Positions 6,293 to 8,829 of a stretch of 8,829 nt of DNA are shown piece after piece. The notes under the pieces are model-generated. The model was not told the DNA's origin. It saw only the letters and a program-made list of their open reading frames with translations, and did no database searches. This stretch comes from Gemmatimonadota bacterium (GTDB lineage Bacteria; JAAXHH01): contig JAPOOT010000223.1 of the NCBI GenBank assembly GCA_026713285.1, positions 1 through 8,829 of the forward strand, written 5' to 3'. Each line of letters starts with the position of its first letter. Position 1 is the stretch's first letter. The position numbers and the translations under genes were made by a program.

Positions 6293-7237
6293 CTATACAC
6301 GCTCCCGGGAACCGTCTTCGGCATTCCGGTCGTGCTTGATCACGGACATGGCCGACGCGATGATCGAACTGATGTCGCTGAGATTGGAGGGAATGATCAG
6401 GCTGTTTCCCTGCTTGGCCAGGTTGCCGAAGGTTTCGATGTACTGTTCGGCTACCCGCAGCTGGACAGCCTGGTCGCCACCGTCCGACTTGATAGCGCCG
6501 GCGATTGCCTTGACGCCCTCGGCCGTGGCGTTGGCCACGGTGAGGATGGCCTGGCCTTCGCCTTCGGCCTCGTTGATTTGCTGCTGCTTGTTTGCCTCGG
6601 ATTCCTTGATGACCTTCTGCTTCTCGCCTTCGGCCTGGTTGATATTGGAGTCACGCATCCCCTCGGAATTCAGAATAGCCGCCCGCTTCTCCCGTTCCGC
6701 GCGCATCTGTTTTTCCATGGCTTCCAGGACGTCACGAGGTGGATTGATGTTCTTGATCTCGTATCGCAGTACCTTTACGCCCCAGGGATCGGAAGCCTTG
6801 TCCAGTTCACTCACGACGGAGAAATTGATGGCGGACCGCTCTTCGAAGGTCTTGTCCAGGTCGATCTTGCCGACTTCGCTTCTAAGGGTCGTCTGCGCAA
6901 GCTGTATAATGGCCATTTCATAGTCGGAAATGCCATAGGAAGCCCTTTCCGCGTCCAGAATCTGCATGTACAGTACTCCGTCCACGCCCACCTGGACGTT
7001 GTCCCGCGTGATACAAAGCTGTTCCGGGATGTCGATCGACTGTTCCTTCAACGTGTGCCGGTATGCCACCCGGTCCACGAAGGGCATCAGGATATAGAAT
7101 CCGGCGTTCAGCGTCCGGCTGTACTTCCCCAGTCTTTCGATCACGCGGGCTTCCTGCTGCGGCACGACGATGACCAGCATTCTCAAAAACAATATCGCCG
7201 CGACTGCGACGACTACGGTAACCAGTAGATTGTCCAT
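6293..7237 (-). CDS. qmcA: SPFH/Band 7 membrane protein, paraslipin (QmcA-like)
   Basis: The 314-residue protein has one N-terminal membrane segment (about 4-25), followed by the Band 7/SPFH domain (about 24-185) with the hallmark start VVPQQEARVIERLGKYSRTLNAGFY (broken here at residues 24-48), ITRDNVQVGVDGVLYMQI (76-93), and TLRSEVGKIDLD (117-128). A long charged helix rich in AEREKRAAIL...EGEKQ...EAEGEGQA (about 180-232) forms the usual coiled coil, and SSIIASA near 290-296 is a typical tail. Paraslipins are membrane-anchored scaffold proteins related to eukaryotic SLP-2, linked to membrane microdomains and quality control. The length equals that of E. coli QmcA (about 305). AAGGA (7246-7250) lies 8 nt upstream of the ATG. 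nfeD directly upstream is the classical partner gene. Confidence 0.95.
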   Translation of the reverse strand: MDNLLVTVVVAVAAILFLRMLVIVVPQQEARVIERLGKYSRTLNAGFYILMPFVDRVAYRHTLKEQSIDIPEQLCITRDNVQVGVDGVLYMQILDAERASYGISDYEMAIIQLAQTTLRSEVGKIDLDKTFEERSAINFSVVSELDKASDPWGVKVLRYEIKNINPPRDVLEAMEKQMRAEREKRAAILNSEGMRDSNINQAEGEKQKVIKESEANKQQQINEAEGEGQAILTVANATAEGVKAIAGAIKSDGGDQAVQLRVAEQYIETFGNLAKQGNSLIIPSNLSDISSIIASAMSVIKHDRNAEDGSRERV

Positions 7238-7263
7238 TCGATGAATCCTTCCGGCGCGCAGAG

Positions 7264-7301
7264 GGATGCACGGTGGCAGGTTTCGACCGCCGACGGCATC
7301 C
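7264..7301 (-). other. Intercistronic hairpin between nfeD and the paraslipin gene
   Basis: GGATGC (7264-7269) pairs with GCATCC (7296-7301), and inside it CGGTGG (7271-7276) pairs with CCGCCG (7287-7292) with one G-U pair, separated by a small internal loop. It lies 9 nt past the nfeD stop and ends 13 nt before the paraslipin ribosome-binding site. It could tune the ratio of the two products by stabilising or attenuating the mRNA. Confidence 0.35.
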
Positions 7302-7310
7302 GGGTCGCGT

Positions 7311-7742
7311 TCACGCGCCCCTTACCCAGAGTGAAACACCTTCAGTGCGTTCGACCATGCAGGTCTGTCCCTGCTCGATTTGGGAATCTCCCCGATTTAC
7401 TGCGTTCCAACTCGAACCCCGCACCTCCACCTTTCCCGTCCCATGGGCCGGAATGTCCTCCATGGCCGTTCCGGACTCGCCCTCCAGGGTGTGCATCTGC
7501 TCGGCGGGTTGATCCAGATTCAAGCGCGCGGCCAGCGCGCGGCGGAACAAGACGAGAGATACGATGGAGAATACGGAAAAGAGCAGGAACTGGACCCACG
7601 TAGCATCCACCAGGCCCGCCCACGCCAGCACGCCTACCACGAGCGAGGCGACGCCGAAGAACAACAGGTAGAAGGCGCCCGGCGTAGCCATCTCGGCCAG
7701 ACAGAGCAACACGCCTCCGACGATCCAGATCCACCAGTCCAT
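7311..7742 (-). CDS. nfeD: NfeD family membrane protein (short form)
   Basis: This 143-residue protein has three hydrophobic segments (about 4-18, 23-43 and 49-67) followed by a soluble C-terminal beta domain of the OB-fold type (about 85-143), with the NfeD pattern GTAxEDIPAHGTGKVEVRG and a final hydrophobic strand VSLWVRG. It is the short NfeD class without the ClpP-like protease domain. NfeD proteins sit in the membrane and are almost always encoded next to a stomatin or paraslipin, whose complex they are thought to modulate; the paraslipin gene follows 73 nt downstream here. AAGGAG (7748-7753) lies 5 nt upstream of the ATG, which fixes the start. It is likely co-transcribed with sucB upstream, 73 nt away, or from a promoter I cannot identify in that gap. 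Confidence 0.93.
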   Translation of the reverse strand: MDWWIWIVGGVLLCLAEMATPGAFYLLFFGVASLVVGVLAWAGLVDATWVQFLLFSVFSIVSLVLFRRALAARLNLDQPAEQMHTLEGESGTAMEDIPAHGTGKVEVRGSSWNAVNRGDSQIEQGQTCMVERTEGVSLWVRGA

Positions 7743-7778
7743 TCAAACTCCTTGGATTCGGGCGAACGCGCCGGCAGA

Positions 7779-7796
7779 TGACGGCACAAACCGTCA
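7779..7796 (-). other. Small hairpin between sucB and nfeD
   Basis: TGACGG (7779-7784) and CCGTCA (7791-7796) form a perfect 6-bp stem with a 6-nt loop in the 73-nt gap after the sucB stop. No T-tract follows on the minus strand. It may be a weak attenuator or a stabilising 3' structure for sucB mRNA. Confidence 0.3.
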
Positions 7797-7815
7797 CGTG
7801 CACAGCGGCACGCGC

Positions 7816-8829
7816 TTAAACGTCGAGCAACAGTTCTGCTGGTACCTCGATCAGGGATTTGATCCTGGCCAGGAACTGCACGGCTTCCCTTCCGTCAACG
7901 ATCCGGTGGTCGTAGGTCAGTGCCGCGTACATCATGGGCCGGATCACGATCTCACCGTCGACGGCGATGGGCCGGTCGTCGATTCGGTGCAGACCCAGTA
8001 TTCCCACCTGGGGCGGGTTCAGGATGGGCGTGCTCAGCATGGATCCGAAAACCCCGCCGTTCGTGATCGTGAAGGTTCCTCCCCTCAGGTCCTCCAACGA
8101 CAGCTTGCCGTCCCCGGCCCTGGCCGCGTATTCGCGTATGCCGCCTTCGATCTCCGCGAAAGTCATCCGGTCCGCGTCCCGGAGGACGGGTACCACGAGC
8201 CCGTCTTCGGCGCCGACCGCGATGCCTATGTCATAGTAGTGCTTCCTGACAATCGAATCCTCACGGATCTCGGCATTCAACTCGGGAAATTGCCTGAGCG
8301 CGCCGATCACGGCTTTCACGAAGAAGGACATGAATCCCAGCCGGACGCCGTGCCGCTTCTCGAAGGACTCCCGGTTTTTGCGACGGATCGTCATCACCGC
8401 GCTCATGTCGATCTCGTTGAAGGTCGTCAGCATCGCGGCGGTCTGCTGCGCTTCCACGAGCCGGCTGGCAATGGTGCGCCGCCGCCGGGACATGGGTATG
8501 ACCTCCTCACGATGGTCACGGGATGCTTCGGAAGGATCGGAGGAAACGGCCGCGGCCGCCGCCTGCGCGGGAGCATCCGTCGCTGCGGAGTCACGGGATC
8601 GACCGGCTTGCCGCTCCGTCCTGCCGGAACCTCTTTCATCGGGCTCCCGCCCTTTTTCATCCGAAACGGCTTTCTCCTTCCTCGCTGCCACGGCCCGCTC
8701 TACGTCCTCCCTGCAGATCCGTCCGCCCATCCCGGTCCCTTCCAACCCGGCCAGGGAGATGCCCGCTTCGTCCGCCATACGGCGCGCCACGGGCGTCACG
8801 CGATCGTCCGCAACCTCGTCTGCCTGGTC
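7816..8829 (-). CDS. sucB: Dihydrolipoyllysine-residue succinyltransferase, E2 of 2-oxoglutarate dehydrogenase (5' end outside the window)
   Basis: The frame is open to the right edge, giving 337 residues of the C-terminal part. It begins with the peripheral-subunit (E3)-binding domain (about 11-47: VTPVARRMADEAG...GTGMGGRICREDVERAV), then a charged, Ala/Ser-rich linker (about 48-108), then the catalytic acyltransferase domain (about 110-337). The active-site motif DHRIVDG (His308, Asp312 in this fragment) is intact. PMSRRRRTIASRL, FNEIDMS, the GxEDGLVVPVLRDAD segment and GGVFGSMLSTPILNPPQ are typical of succinyl- rather than acetyltransferases. The enzyme transfers the succinyl group from lipoyllysine to CoA in the TCA cycle, as the core of the 2-oxoglutarate dehydrogenase complex in the cytoplasm. 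The lipoyl domain and start codon must lie beyond position 8829; sucA may precede it. A GTG at 8797-8799 is internal, not the start. Confidence 0.95.
   Translation of the reverse strand, partial: DQADEVADDRVTPVARRMADEAGISLAGLEGTGMGGRICREDVERAVAARKEKAVSDEKGREPDERGSGRTERQAGRSRDSAATDAPAQAAAAAVSSDPSEASRDHREEVIPMSRRRRTIASRLVEAQQTAAMLTTFNEIDMSAVMTIRRKNRESFEKRHGVRLGFMSFFVKAVIGALRQFPELNAEIREDSIVRKHYYDIGIAVGAEDGLVVPVLRDADRMTFAEIEGGIREYAARAGDGKLSLEDLRGGTFTITNGGVFGSMLSTPILNPPQVGILGLHRIDDRPIAVDGEIVIRPMMYAALTYDHRIVDGREAVQFLARIKSLIEVPAELLLDV

Noticed and set aside
6278..7228. Long open frame of 316 codons on the plus strand opposite the paraslipin gene
   Set aside because: The minus-strand product is an unmistakable SPFH protein; the plus-strand product is a shadow with no recognisable domain.
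8797..8799. GTG as the start of the E2 gene
   Set aside because: The frame is open upstream to the window edge, and the GTG falls at the first residue of the E3-binding domain, so the lipoyl domain must lie beyond the window.

Overview
The window comes from a GC-rich bacterial chromosome of Gram-negative type. A 2-oxoglutarate dehydrogenase E2 gene, an NfeD/paraslipin pair, a YggX-type Fe/S-protection protein and an ankyrin-repeat protein sit together with genes of no recognised function. This mix suits a poorly studied environmental lineage (a Gemmatimonadota/Latescibacterota/Planctomycetes-like assemblage is my guess), but no marker gene here fixes the taxonomy. There are no rRNA or tRNA genes, no CRISPR array and no recognisable insertion sequence.

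Layout. At the left edge (1-122, minus) is the N-terminal part of a VOC/PhnB-like protein, divergent from an ankyrin-repeat gene (425-1732, plus) across about 300 bp. Next on the plus strand, behind a good sigma70-type promoter (1818-1846), is a probable two-gene operon: a YggX-like protein (1919-2194) and a radical SAM protein (2229-3677). The rest of the window is on the minus strand, reading right to left: the 3' two thirds of sucB (8829-7816), nfeD (7742-7311), a stomatin/paraslipin gene (7237-6293), and two tandem paralogous genes of unknown function (6108-4915 and 4911-3712). The last of these converges on the radical SAM gene.

The main discovery is at the end of the radical SAM gene. 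Conventional translation stops at the TGA at 3636-3638, directly after a Cys codon. The reading frame continues past this TGA as Ala-Glu-Pro and ends at a second TGA at 3675-3677, giving a Cys-Sec-Ala-Glu-Pro (CUAEP) tail. A 6-bp hairpin with a GGAAA loop lies 19 nt after the first TGA, where a bacterial SECIS element should be. The gene is therefore best read as a 482-residue selenoprotein that automatic annotation would truncate to 469 residues. Its coupling to a YggX-like protein hints at a redox or iron-sulfur setting.

The second notable item is the pair of tandem paralogs (about 400 residues each). They share unusual motifs, including EHG(D/E)YPxNEKGQ and AGSSLPVTWR, and may be divergent Gfo/Idh-like proteins. 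Smaller items are a 40-bp tandem repeat upstream of the pair, two perfect inverted repeats inside the 3' end of the second paralog, and intercistronic hairpins in the sucB-nfeD-paraslipin region.
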